Of a stretch of 64,000 nucleotides of DNA, positions 54,021 through 63,328 are shown piece after piece. The DNA lies in contig NZ_FOHE01000005.1 of the NCBI RefSeq assembly GCF_900111445.1, positions 62,001 to 126,000 of the forward strand. The letters are read 5' to 3'. The notes beneath the pieces were generated by a model. It made no database searches, had not been told where the DNA came from, and saw nothing but the letters and a program-made list of their open reading frames with translations. Position 1 is the first letter of the stretch. The number at the start of each line of letters is the position of its first letter. The translations under genes and the position numbers were made by a program. The DNA comes from Oceanobacillus limi. GTDB taxonomy: Bacteria > Bacillota > Bacilli > Bacillales > Amphibacillaceae.

Positions 54021-55013
54021 ATGAGAAAAAAGAAAATACTTGGCTTTGTTGGTATTCTATTTGCCATGGTGTTACTGCTTGCAGCCTGTGGCGGGGATAC
54101 AAAAAATATTGCAATTGGACCTCCAGCAAGTGCTACCAATTCTGTTTCTAAAGTTATATTAGAGGCTTATGGTATTGAAGATGGTGATTATGAAGCATAT
54201 CAGGAAGGTTTTGGTGATGCGGCAGATGGCGTACAGGATGGAAATATTGATATTTCCATTGGTATTTTAGGCCTTCCAGCTGGTAGTATTGAGAACCTGC
54301 ATGCATCTGCAGGAGATGTAAAGATGCTTGGACTTTCTGATGACGCGGTTCAATATATTGAGGAGAATAGTGATTACCGAGAGTTTACTATTCCAGCTGA
54401 CTCGTATGATTTCCTTGATGAAGATGTAACAACGGTTACAGCTTATGCGATCTTAATGGGAAATACGGATACGATTAGTGAGGAACTAGGTTACGAGTTA
54501 GCAAAAGCTATGGTTGAAAATTCGGATGAAATCAGCCATGCGCAAGGTGCGCAAATGACGCTTGATAATGCACTTAATGGTCTAGAAGATTTACCGATTC
54601 ATCCAGGTGCTGCAAAATATTATGAAGAGCAAGGATTAGAATTTGATAATCCAGTTGCTGAAGTTACTTCTGAAGGAAGCAATGAACTTGTCCTAGGTAC
54701 TGGAAGTTCGGGTGGTACGTACTATCCTCTAGGCGGAGAAATGGCAACTGTTTGGAATAACAACATTGACGGGCTTAATGTTACAAGTACAGAAACAGGT
54801 GCATCTTTAGAAAACTTAGCTAGCATCCGTGATGGTGAAATGGATTTAGGTATGACCGTACATGGCCCTGCCATTGATGCTGTAAATGGATCTGGTGACT
54901 TTGAAGGAGCAGAGGTTTCCAACGCAGCTTTCATCGGACATATTTACCCAGAGGTAGTTCAAATCGTAACTCGTGAAGAATTTGGTATTGAAAGCTTTGA
55001 TGATTTAAAATAA
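54021..55013 (+). CDS. TRAP-TAXI substrate-binding lipoprotein with reversed (circularly permuted) halves
   Basis: The 330 residues start with a lipoprotein signal (LLLAAC, Cys23). What follows is out of the usual order. Residues about 28-215 (NIAIGPPASATNSVSKVILE ... DLPIHPGAAKYYEEQGLEFD) correspond to the C-terminal part of TAXI proteins, and residues about 218-330 (LVLGTGSSGGTYYPLGGEMA ... GIESFDDLK) to the N-terminal part, ending exactly where the family normally continues with GK-x-IAIG. Every part occurs once and total length is normal, so it is a clean permutation rather than a truncation. It should bind a small acid or amino acid outside the membrane and serve the permease 111 nt downstream. 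Folding must be confirmed. Confidence 0.85.
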   Translation: MRKKKILGFVGILFAMVLLLAACGGDTKNIAIGPPASATNSVSKVILEAYGIEDGDYEAYQEGFGDAADGVQDGNIDISIGILGLPAGSIENLHASAGDVKMLGLSDDAVQYIEENSDYREFTIPADSYDFLDEDVTTVTAYAILMGNTDTISEELGYELAKAMVENSDEISHAQGAQMTLDNALNGLEDLPIHPGAAKYYEEQGLEFDNPVAEVTSEGSNELVLGTGSSGGTYYPLGGEMATVWNNNIDGLNVTSTETGASLENLASIRDGEMDLGMTVHGPAIDAVNGSGDFEGAEVSNAAFIGHIYPEVVQIVTREEFGIESFDDLK

Positions 55014-55124
55014 TAAGCCTTTTAAGCCTAATTTCTTTACATCAACTTACCGCATGGAATATGGGAAGGGATCTTTTCTTGGAGGTCCCTTCCTTTCTAC
55101 CTAATAGAGAAGGGATGTGGTTAG

Positions 55125-57095
55125 ATGAAAGAAAGTAATCAACAGGTAGAACAAGTTAATACAAAAGAAATATTAGAGAAATATGATAAGGAAAGTAATT
55201 ACCGGGTAAATATCGGAAAATGGGCCTGGGTGATCACCTTTCTAGGTGTGTCTTTAACAGTATTCCATTTATATACAGCGGCCTCAAGTGTCTTACCTTC
55301 CCAACAACAAGGAGCCATTCACCTAGGAACTGCTTTGGGACTTATCTTTTTACTATTCCCAGCGAAAAAAGGATTGCAAAAAGTACAGAGATCTATTCCG
55401 TGGTATGATGTGGTTCTTGCGTTTACAGCAATGTATGCCTCGTATCACAAAATTGTTTTCTACGATACGATTCTTTTAGGACGTGTCCAAGGATATAGTA
55501 CTGCCGACATTATTTTTTCAATTATTGGTATTCTACTATTATTGGAAGCTACGCGGCGGACTGTTGGTGTCCCTATCATAGTCGTAGCAGGAATTATGAT
55601 TTTATATACGTTATTTGGAAACTTTATTCCGACTCAGGTTCTATCTCATCCAGGCTTTGCTTTGGATCGAATTTCTACAAATCTCTGGTATACAGAAAGT
55701 GGCGTGTTCGGAACACCTATCCAAATATCAGCTAAATTTATCTTCCTATTCCTGTTCTTCGGTGTCATACTCGTACATACGAAAATTGGACAGTTTTTTA
55801 ACGATCTAGCGTTTGCCCTTACAGGGAGATACACTGGTGGAACGGCAAAGGCAGCTGTTGCAGCAAGTTCCTTACAAGGGATGGTATCTGGAAGCTCGGT
55901 AGGAAATACGGTTGCATCAGGCTCATTCACGATCCCCATGATGAAACGAGCTGGTTTTAAGCCGGAATTTGCAGCTGCTACAGAAGCATCTGCTTCGACT
56001 GGTGGGCAAATCATGCCACCACTTATGGGAGCAGCAGCCTTCATCATGATGGAGTATCTCGGCGTAGATTATGGAACCATTATGCTAGCTGCAGTCGTTC
56101 CAGCGATCTTATATTTTTCGGGTATTTTTATCGGAACGCATTTTGAAGCTAAAAAACTTAAAATCTATGGATTGCCAAAATCAGAGCTTCCAAGCTTCCG
56201 AAAATTAATGGTGAAAAATGGATTTATGCTTCTTCCGTTATTTATTATTGTTGGAACAATTATGGTAGGATATACTCCACAACGAGCTGCTCTGATGGGG
56301 ATATTAGCTGCGTTTATCGTGAGCTTTGTTCGTAAAGAAACGCGTATGAACTGGAGAAAAATCATTGACGTATTTGAGCAAGGTGCACGTGTTGCGCTAC
56401 CTGTAATTGCAGCCTGCGCAACGGCGGGAATCATTGCTGGTGTGGTTAGTATTACCGGATTAGGTTCTAAATTTGCTGCCGGAATTATTGCACTATCTGG
56501 TGGGATTTTACCTTTCGCCCTACTATTTACAATGATTGCTTGTATTATTTTAGGAATGGGTTTACCAACAACAGCAAACTATGTTGTTACAGCAACTATT
56601 GCTGCACCCGTTTTAATCAATGAGTTTGGTGTGGCGCCAATTGCTGCACATATGTTTGTATTCTACTTTGGAATCGTTGCTGATATAACACCTCCAGTTT
56701 GTTTGGCTGCATATGCTGGGGCTGGAATAGCTGGAGCGAATCCATTTAAATCTGGAGTAAATGCGGTAAAACTTGCTATCGCAGCATTTATCGTACCGTA
56801 CATTTTCATTTACAACCCAATTCTCGTGTTAGTCGATGCAACCCCGGTTACATTTATTATTTCTGTCACAACTGCACTATTAGGGATTATGGCAGTCAGT
56901 AGCTCGGTTATCGGCTTCTTCATTCGCTATTCGAGGAGTTGGGAAAGAATCTTACTATTTGCAGGTGGAATTTTAATGATCCTACCTGAAATTCTTACAA
57001 GTACGATCGGAATAGTAATCATGTTAGCTGTTTGGTTTATTCAAAAGCAGCGCAAGGATGAAGGGAAATCAGTTGAAGTGCAAGGTACGATGTGA
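55125..57095 (+). CDS. TRAP transporter fused permease, TAXI type (DctQM fusion)
   Basis: The 656 residues contain a short cytoplasmic tail, four to five helices like the small DctQ subunit (about 30-165), and a DctM-like region (about 170-640) with AASSLQGMVSGSSVGNTVASGSF, ASTGGQIMPPLMGAAAF and LGMGLPTTANYVV. Fused permeases of this form pair with TAXI binding proteins and use ion gradients. The substrate is not known; pyroglutamate or glutamate is suggested by the following genes. Confidence 0.93.
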   Translation: MKESNQQVEQVNTKEILEKYDKESNYRVNIGKWAWVITFLGVSLTVFHLYTAASSVLPSQQQGAIHLGTALGLIFLLFPAKKGLQKVQRSIPWYDVVLAFTAMYASYHKIVFYDTILLGRVQGYSTADIIFSIIGILLLLEATRRTVGVPIIVVAGIMILYTLFGNFIPTQVLSHPGFALDRISTNLWYTESGVFGTPIQISAKFIFLFLFFGVILVHTKIGQFFNDLAFALTGRYTGGTAKAAVAASSLQGMVSGSSVGNTVASGSFTIPMMKRAGFKPEFAAATEASASTGGQIMPPLMGAAAFIMMEYLGVDYGTIMLAAVVPAILYFSGIFIGTHFEAKKLKIYGLPKSELPSFRKLMVKNGFMLLPLFIIVGTIMVGYTPQRAALMGILAAFIVSFVRKETRMNWRKIIDVFEQGARVALPVIAACATAGIIAGVVSITGLGSKFAAGIIALSGGILPFALLFTMIACIILGMGLPTTANYVVTATIAAPVLINEFGVAPIAAHMFVFYFGIVADITPPVCLAAYAGAGIAGANPFKSGVNAVKLAIAAFIVPYIFIYNPILVLVDATPVTFIISVTTALLGIMAVSSSVIGFFIRYSRSWERILLFAGGILMILPEILTSTIGIVIMLAVWFIQKQRKDEGKSVEVQGTM

Positions 57096-57127
57096 TTTTG
57101 GAACTGAAACATTTAATCTGAGAGAAA

Positions 57128-57182
57128 TCTGAACACCAATTCAAATTTAGTAGAGTTGGATCGTTCGGATTTTTCTTTTTAT
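57128..57182 (+). terminator. imperfect terminator after the TRAP permease gene
   Basis: AAATCTGAAC...CCAA pairs imperfectly with TTGG...GTTCGGATTT, then TTCTTTTTATT. The remaining sequence to 57404 holds no gene. Confidence 0.6.
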
Positions 57183-57404
57183 TTGTTTTGATAACTTGTA
57201 GCATCAAAGTAGTCGTTGGTTTATTTCTTTAGAGGTACAACGTGTGCATTTGCTCCCCCCCTAATGAATATGCGCCCCAACCCTTTCTTCCATTCGACAA
57301 CATCCGATTATTTCCTCGGAAATAATTCCTGATAAGTTCACATTATTCCTTCTATTCCTGCAATATGCTATAGTTGATATTAGGTATTTGAAGGGAGTAG
57401 CATC

Positions 57405-58613
57405 ATGGAAACACAGCAAACAATAGAAAAAGAAAATCAGTTATATCGATTTTTCATCATAATTGGAATTATTATTGTTGCATTCAATTTAAGGCCAGCA
57501 ATTACTTCGGTTGGACCACTTATTGGTATTATCCGGGATGAAATAGGCTTATCCAATTGGAGTGTAGGACTACTAACAAGCTTGCCATTAATTGCATTTG
57601 CAATCATGTCTCCGATTGCTCCAAGACTTAGCAATCGGTTAACGAATGAGCGGGCATTATTGATTGGATTAGCGCTTTTAACAATCGGAATTTTTGTTCG
57701 TTCCATATCTGTAATCTTATTGATTTTTGCAGGTACTTTATTCGTTGGATTAGGTATCGCAATTTGTAATGTCCTTTTACCCAGTGTTGTTAAAGAAAAA
57801 TTCCCAGCTAAAGTAGGATTAATGACAAGCGTCTATTCAACAGCGATGGGAATTTTTGCCGCTGGATCTTCAGGTGTGAGTGTGCCTTTAGCCAAAGGGA
57901 TGGATTTGGGGTGGCAAGTTGCATTACTTGTTTGGAGTATCCCTGCGATAGTTGGAATTTTGATTTGGTTTTATCTATCAATGAAAGGGAAGGCTGGAGC
58001 TTCAGAGACTGCGGTTAATTATGTACAAACGAGTGAAAATCGAATGTGGCGTTCACCGCTCGCTTGGCAAGTAGCAGTATATATGGGATTGCAGTCATTT
58101 TTATTTTATGTAACGATTTCCTGGTTACCAGAAATATTGCATGACTATGGAGTAACAATGGAAACGGCAGGTTGGATGTTATCGTTTACGCAATTTGTCG
58201 GACTTCCAGCAAGCTTTTTAGTACCGGTCATTGCTGGTAAGCTACAATCGCAACGAAGTATTGTTCTAGTAATGGGTACCTTAGCAATTACGGGGTATGG
58301 TGGACTTTTGCTTGGATCCTCAACCTTTATTATGGTTGTTAGTACTATTTTTATAGGGTTTGCACTAAGCGGAAGCTTTGCGTTAGCCCTTTCCTTTTTA
58401 GCGATGCGAGCAAGAACGGGGAAACAAGCAGCAGAGCTTTCAGGGATGGCACAAGCATTTGGCTATTCACTAGCTGCATTTGGACCCATGTTTATTGGTT
58501 ATTTGTATGATGTAACTCATGTGTGGAATGTACCTTTGATCACGTTGATGATCGTAGCAGGCATGGTAATGATGTTTGGAATGGGTGCAGGAAGAAATCG
58601 ATATGTGTTGTAG
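57405..58613 (+). CDS. MFS transporter, CynX/NimT family
   Basis: The 402 residues have 12 helices and the N-terminal FNLRPAITSVGPLIGIIRDE found in CynX/NimT/YycB carriers. Residues GKQAAELSGMAQAFGYSLAAFGP near 345 are likewise typical. It precedes the pxp genes by 59 nt, so it may bring in 5-oxoproline or a related acid; family members carry cyanate or nitroimidazole-like compounds. Substrate assignment is inference. Confidence 0.85.
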   Translation: METQQTIEKENQLYRFFIIIGIIIVAFNLRPAITSVGPLIGIIRDEIGLSNWSVGLLTSLPLIAFAIMSPIAPRLSNRLTNERALLIGLALLTIGIFVRSISVILLIFAGTLFVGLGIAICNVLLPSVVKEKFPAKVGLMTSVYSTAMGIFAAGSSGVSVPLAKGMDLGWQVALLVWSIPAIVGILIWFYLSMKGKAGASETAVNYVQTSENRMWRSPLAWQVAVYMGLQSFLFYVTISWLPEILHDYGVTMETAGWMLSFTQFVGLPASFLVPVIAGKLQSQRSIVLVMGTLAITGYGGLLLGSSTFIMVVSTIFIGFALSGSFALALSFLAMRARTGKQAAELSGMAQAFGYSLAAFGPMFIGYLYDVTHVWNVPLITLMIVAGMVMMFGMGAGRNRYVL

Positions 58614-58672
58614 TAGTGGTTTGTTTTGTATTTAAAAATGATTATAACAATCCAAGCTAGAGGAGGTTCCCT

Positions 58673-59398
58673 GTGAAAATAACAGTCAATGGTGATAAAG
58701 CTGTCAAAATAGAATTCCCAGGTAGTGTTACAGCGGATTTAAACCAAGAAATCCAAAGGTTTTGCAGGGAATTAGAAGCTGCAGCTATTAATGGAGTCGT
58801 CGAATGGGTTCCTGCATATAAATCGGTAACCATTTATTACGAACCTACTAAAATACTGTATTCCGAATTAGTTAATACAATTAACGCACTGCCATCCCAC
58901 CATTCCGGCGAGGATCAAAAAATAACTTCTCGTCTACTCCATGTCCCGGTATTGTATGGTGGGAATGTTGGACCAGACTTGGAGCGGGTGGCATCATATA
59001 ATCATCTTTCACCTAATGAAGTAATTAAGCTTCATCAAGAAGCCAATTACTTGGTTTACATGATTGGCTTTTTACCGGGATTTCCGTACCTTGGTGGATT
59101 AAATAAAAAAATTGCAACGCCACGTCTCGAGGAACCAAGAGCTTCTACATTTGCTGGTGCAGTCGGCATTGCCCATGAACAAACTGGGATATATCCTATC
59201 GAATCTCCAGGAGGATGGAACATCATCGGACGTACGCCAATCACACTATTCAATCCAAATGATGAGCAGAACCCATTTCAGTTTGAAGCAGGAGACCAGA
59301 TTTGCTTTTACTCTATCTCGGAACAGGAGTATCAACGGATCGAGCTATTGGTGAAACGTGGAGAATATCAACTGCAAATAGATGGATGTATAGACTAG
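58673..59398 (+). CDS. pxpB: 5-oxoprolinase subunit PxpB (KipI family)
   Basis: The 241 residues match the KipI/PxpB half of biotin-independent allophanate-hydrolase-like enzymes, with NYLVYMIGFLPGFPYLGGL near residue 125 and SPGGWNIIGRTP near residue 180. The PxpABC complex converts 5-oxoproline to glutamate with ATP. The GTG start has GAGGAGG before it. The next gene starts 12 nt later. Confidence 0.93.
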   Translation: MKITVNGDKAVKIEFPGSVTADLNQEIQRFCRELEAAAINGVVEWVPAYKSVTIYYEPTKILYSELVNTINALPSHHSGEDQKITSRLLHVPVLYGGNVGPDLERVASYNHLSPNEVIKLHQEANYLVYMIGFLPGFPYLGGLNKKIATPRLEEPRASTFAGAVGIAHEQTGIYPIESPGGWNIIGRTPITLFNPNDEQNPFQFEAGDQICFYSISEQEYQRIELLVKRGEYQLQIDGCID

Positions 59399-59410
59399 GA
59401 GGCGGATTTT

Positions 59411-60178
59411 ATGGGAAATAGAATTGATCTGAATTGCGACATGGGGGAAAGCTTTGGTGTGTATTCTTTCGGTTCTGATGAGAAATTGATGCAGTACATT
59501 TCTTCAGCTAACATTGCCTGTGGAGCACATGCTGGAGATCCCCATGTTATGAATCATACTGTCCAATTAGCAAAACAATATAATGTTTTCATAGGAGCTC
59601 ATCCAGGGTTTCCAGATTTAGCTGGTTTTGGCAGAAGGATGATCGAATGTTCGCCAACAGAAATTTACCAGATGGTAGTCTATCAAATCGGTAGTTTGCA
59701 AGCTTTTTGCACGATACATAATGTATCTATGACTCATGTCAAACCTCATGGGGCATTATATAATTTTGCTGCTCGTAATCAGGAAGCAGCAAATGCTATT
59801 GCCAAAGCGGTGTATGATTTGAATCCTAAACTCATATTATTTGGATTAGCAGGGAGTGAATTAATTGCTGCTGGACAAGCTATTGGTTTACAGATTGCTT
59901 CAGAAGTATTTGCCGATCGAACGTATCAACCAGATGGAAGCTTGACCCCTCGTAGTGAAAAAGGTGCTCTAATTGAGGACGCCACAGAAGCGGTAAAACA
60001 GGTGAGAGATATGGTTCAACATGGTGTTGTAGAAGCGGTTAATGGTGAGAAAATTGCCATCGAAGCAGATACGGTATGTATTCATGGTGATGGCAATCAT
60101 GCTACGGAGTTTGTGAAATTGTTGACAGATACGTTGGTTGATGCAGGGATTGCAATAAAATCCATTGGTGAACAGTAA
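59411..60178 (+). CDS. pxpA: 5-oxoprolinase subunit PxpA (LamB/YcsF family)
   Basis: The 255 residues show the LamB/YcsF pattern: DLNCDMGESFGVY at the start, ANIACGAHAGDPHVM near residue 36, GAHPGFPDLAGFGRR near residue 63 and HVKPHGALYN near residue 112. It provides the hydrolytic half of the PxpABC complex. It is in the same operon as pxpB and pxpC. Confidence 0.95.
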   Translation: MGNRIDLNCDMGESFGVYSFGSDEKLMQYISSANIACGAHAGDPHVMNHTVQLAKQYNVFIGAHPGFPDLAGFGRRMIECSPTEIYQMVVYQIGSLQAFCTIHNVSMTHVKPHGALYNFAARNQEAANAIAKAVYDLNPKLILFGLAGSELIAAGQAIGLQIASEVFADRTYQPDGSLTPRSEKGALIEDATEAVKQVRDMVQHGVVEAVNGEKIAIEADTVCIHGDGNHATEFVKLLTDTLVDAGIAIKSIGEQ

Positions 60179-60210
60179 TCATCATTATCCAAAAAGAAGG
60201 TGATGCCATT

Positions 60211-61152
60211 TTGAGCCAAGAAATTTTCCATATTATCAAGCCAGGTTTAATGTCTACCTTTCAAGACAAAGGACGTACCGGCTATCAACGATTTGGGGTG
60301 CCTGTGTCTGGTGCAATGGATCGATTTGCACTTCAAGTCGCGAATATATTGGTTGGAAACCCTCGTTATGAAGCATGTATAGAAGTTGCGTTGATTGGCC
60401 CGAAAATAGAGATGCTTCATTCGATGACCATTGCTATTACAGGTGCTAACCTAGAGCCAAAAGTGAATGGTGAGGCTAAGCCAATGTGGACATCCTTTAC
60501 GGTTTACAAAGGAGACCGGTTATCCTTTGGCCGCCACCAGGAAGGCGTGTTTGCCTATATCGCCATAGCTGGTGGTATAGATTGTCCTTCTTTTCTCGGT
60601 AGTAAATCTACGGATGTCAAAAGTGGCTTTGGTGTTCCCGTTGAGAAAGGAGTCCGGATAAATGGATTTCCAAGAATAAACAAAACGAACGTTGGGCTGA
60701 AAATATCTGAGATTCCTGTTTACAAAAAGAAAGTGGAAATTGCTGTTATCGAAGGTCCGCATACGGAAATGTTTACCGCAGAAGAACGAGAGCAATTTTT
60801 TAATGTAACCCATACCCTTGAAGCAAATTCCAATCGAATGGGATACCGATTAAAAACGAACATTGAACATTGGGGAAATACTGCAAATATATGGTCCGAT
60901 GCGATTCCATACGGAGGTATTCAAATTCCACCAAATGGCCAGCCAATTATCTTAATGGCAGATCGGCAAACTACGGGAGGATATCCACGGATAGGTACTG
61001 TAATTTCCAGTGATCTATCCAAATTAGCCCAGCTCGTACCACGTGGCCAGATCCAATTTTACCGCACGACGATAGAAGAAGCACAAAATCAAGCTATTAA
61101 AATGGAAAAGTCAATTCGTAATCTAGCGCTTTTCCGAAAAAATATAAACTAA
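60211..61152 (+). CDS. pxpC: 5-oxoprolinase subunit PxpC (KipA family)
   Basis: The 313-residue protein is a biotin-dependent-carboxylase-like/AHS2 domain (LMSTFQDKGRTGYQRFGVPVSGAMD near the start, then ANSNRMGYRLK and MADRQTTGGYPRIG). It completes the PxpABC enzyme. The TTG start follows AAGAAGGTG; an ATG eight bases earlier leads straight to a stop. The spacing of 32 nt from pxpA and 16 nt to pcp keeps all in one operon. Confidence 0.93.
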   Translation: MSQEIFHIIKPGLMSTFQDKGRTGYQRFGVPVSGAMDRFALQVANILVGNPRYEACIEVALIGPKIEMLHSMTIAITGANLEPKVNGEAKPMWTSFTVYKGDRLSFGRHQEGVFAYIAIAGGIDCPSFLGSKSTDVKSGFGVPVEKGVRINGFPRINKTNVGLKISEIPVYKKKVEIAVIEGPHTEMFTAEEREQFFNVTHTLEANSNRMGYRLKTNIEHWGNTANIWSDAIPYGGIQIPPNGQPIILMADRQTTGGYPRIGTVISSDLSKLAQLVPRGQIQFYRTTIEEAQNQAIKMEKSIRNLALFRKNIN

Positions 61153-61168
61153 TATAGAGGTGTCGAAC

Positions 61169-61765
61169 ATGAAAAAATTACTACTTACAGGATTTGAACC
61201 ATTCTTGGAATTCCCAATAAACCCAACAACAGCAATCGCGCAATCATTAAATGGAAAAACACTAAATAATTACGAAATTATTGGAGAAATACTATCCGTT
61301 GATTTCAATAAAACAGGGAAGCAATTACTGGAATTCATTGAAAAGCATAATCCAGACGCTGTCATTTCACTTGGATTAGCTGCTGGAAGAAACTGTATTA
61401 CTCCAGAACGCATTGCAATCAACTGTAATGATGGTCCAGTTGATAATAACGGGCATAAACCTAATGGTGAGAAAATCTTCACGGATGGTCCAGATGGCTA
61501 TTTTTCTACACTGCCAATCCAAGAAATGGTTACAAAATTACAGGAATCGAAAATACCAGCAAAAATTTCAAACACAGCTGGCGCATATCTTTGCAATAAC
61601 GTCATGTACCATGGATTACATCATTTTAAACAACAAAACCTAGATCGTCCATCAGGATTTATTCATATTCCGGCATCCCATGAACTAGCGGTCGAAAAGA
61701 ATATGCCAAGCTTTTCACATGAGGATTTAGAGAAGGCTGTTAAAATTGCAATTTCATGTTTATAG
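61169..61765 (+). CDS. pcp: pyroglutamyl-peptidase I (Pcp)
   Basis: The 198 residues from ATG 61169 contain LLTGFEPFLEFPINPT at the start, GLAAGRNCITPERIAIN with the catalytic Glu near residue 80, and NTAGAYLCNNVMYHGLHH with the catalytic Cys near residue 139 and His later in FIHIPASHE. It cuts N-terminal pyroglutamate from peptides, supplying the substrate of PxpABC. GAGGTG precedes the chosen start, three codons after a TTG-type alternative. Confidence 0.93.
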   Translation: MKKLLLTGFEPFLEFPINPTTAIAQSLNGKTLNNYEIIGEILSVDFNKTGKQLLEFIEKHNPDAVISLGLAAGRNCITPERIAINCNDGPVDNNGHKPNGEKIFTDGPDGYFSTLPIQEMVTKLQESKIPAKISNTAGAYLCNNVMYHGLHHFKQQNLDRPSGFIHIPASHELAVEKNMPSFSHEDLEKAVKIAISCL

Positions 61766-61779
61766 AGTGGTGGAAGGAA

Positions 61780-61807
61780 AAAGTCGCAGATAGGGCGACT
61801 TTTTTTG
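61780..61807 (+). terminator. terminator of the pxp-pcp operon
   Basis: AAAGTCGC/GCGACT stem with a 7-nt loop and seven T. Confidence 0.85.
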
Positions 61808-61844
61808 TGATAGGAAAAGATGGGGGAAACGATCTGTCATTGAT

Positions 61845-61962
61845 AGAGAGTGATTGAAGAACCTGAGTGAGTGCTCTTGATCAAGTAGAGAGTGATCGGC
61901 AAATGTGAGTATGCGCTCCGAAAACGGATAGAGAGTGTTTCAAAAAAGAAACCATGTGCTCT
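61845..61962. repeat. three-unit degenerate tandem repeat, period 42-43 bp
   Basis: AGAGAGTG occurs at 61845, 61887 and 61930, and a GTGCTCT/GCGCTCC element at 61871, 61913 and 61955. The array resembles in style the TATGAGC arrays before the gene at 7588. No coding sense is visible from 61766 to 62116. Confidence 0.65.
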
Positions 61963-62116
61963 GCAAACGCTAATGAAAGTATCTAACCATCTAACTTACT
62001 AACATAGAAAACAAAAGGGAATAGGTGGGAGATTTAAAATAAATTTTCTTCAGTTTTTCTCATTGCTTATTTGCCTTGATATGTATTAGAATGAGTTGAG
62101 ATAAATAGAATGAGAG

Positions 62117-63313
62117 ATGATGAGGATGCCAAAATATATTTGGTTGTTAGTTATTGCGATGGCAATCAATGTGACAGGGGCTTCTTTTTTATGGCCGCTT
62201 AATACGATTTACATGCACAATGAGCTTGGCAAAAGTCTTGCTTTTGCTGGGGTCATTTTAATGTTTAATCAAGGTGCTGCGATAATAGGGAATTTAGTTG
62301 GTGGTATTTTATTTGATAAGTTCAGTGCCTATAAAACGATTTTGTTTGGAACCTTTTTGTCGCTTTCAGCTGCAATTACGCTTTCCTTTTTCCATGGGAT
62401 CGTACCTTACTCCATATTGCTTGTGGTAATTGGGTTTGGATCTGGTGTTACTGGACCTGTCATGTTTGCGATGGCTGGGTCCGTCTGGCCACAAGGAGGA
62501 AGGCGGGCATTTAATGCCATTTATGTGGCACAGAACCTTGGTGTTGCCTTAGGTGCCACGATTGGTGGGTATGTAGCGAGTATTTCCTTTGACTATATTT
62601 TTATGGCGAATGCGTCGCTGTTTGCGGCATTCTTTTTCATGGTAATGTTCACATTTAAAGGAATGGATCAGGAACGAGATCGACAAATGCATACGTCAGT
62701 TATCGAGCAAGGGAAAAAAATTCAGAACAAGTCTGCTTTTATAGCGCTCCTAATTTTAAGCACAGGATTTTTTGTAACATGGGTTGCGTACAGTCAATGG
62801 CAGTCAACGATTGCATCTCATACCCAGGACATTGGCATTCCACTTGAGCAATATAGTACGTTATGGGCGATAAATGGTTTTCTTATCGTACTAATGCAGC
62901 CTTTGGTAAAATGGATTACAGGAATAGTAACCTCCACAAAGGCACATATTTACATTGGGAATACCATTCTCATCCTATCTTTTGTAATTGGAATGATTGC
63001 GGATCAGTTTGTGATGTTTGCGGTAGCCATGGCTATTTTAACGGTTGGTGAAATTCTCGTATGGCCGGCAATCCCGACATTAGCAAATGAATTGGCACCA
63101 AAGGGAAGAGCTGGTTTCTATCAAGGATTTGTGAACAGTGTAGCAGCAGCTGGTAGAATGGCAGGGCCGGTATTTGGAGGATTAATTGTTGATTTATTTA
63201 ATATTCAATTACTGTTCTTTGTTTTACTTTTTCTATTACTCATTCCTTATGGGACAACGAAACTATTCGATAGAGGTACAAAACAGGAAGAGGAAGTGGA
63301 ACAAGCAACGTAA
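62117..63313 (+). CDS. MFS transporter, multidrug/sugar-exporter type
   Basis: The 398 residues have 12 predicted helices, an early FLWPLNTIYMHNELGKS segment and GGILFDKFSAYKTILFGTFLS, the A-like motif between helices 2 and 3. The C-terminal half has ELAPKGRAGFYQGFVNSVAAAGRMAGPVFGG, often found in multidrug MFS exporters. Substrate unknown. Three ATG codons within 10 nt could serve as start; the first is used. A HAD phosphatase gene follows 15 nt after it. Confidence 0.85.
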   Translation: MMRMPKYIWLLVIAMAINVTGASFLWPLNTIYMHNELGKSLAFAGVILMFNQGAAIIGNLVGGILFDKFSAYKTILFGTFLSLSAAITLSFFHGIVPYSILLVVIGFGSGVTGPVMFAMAGSVWPQGGRRAFNAIYVAQNLGVALGATIGGYVASISFDYIFMANASLFAAFFFMVMFTFKGMDQERDRQMHTSVIEQGKKIQNKSAFIALLILSTGFFVTWVAYSQWQSTIASHTQDIGIPLEQYSTLWAINGFLIVLMQPLVKWITGIVTSTKAHIYIGNTILILSFVIGMIADQFVMFAVAMAILTVGEILVWPAIPTLANELAPKGRAGFYQGFVNSVAAAGRMAGPVFGGLIVDLFNIQLLFFVLLFLLLIPYGTTKLFDRGTKQEEEVEQAT

Positions 63314-63328
63314 AAAAGGAGGATTTAG

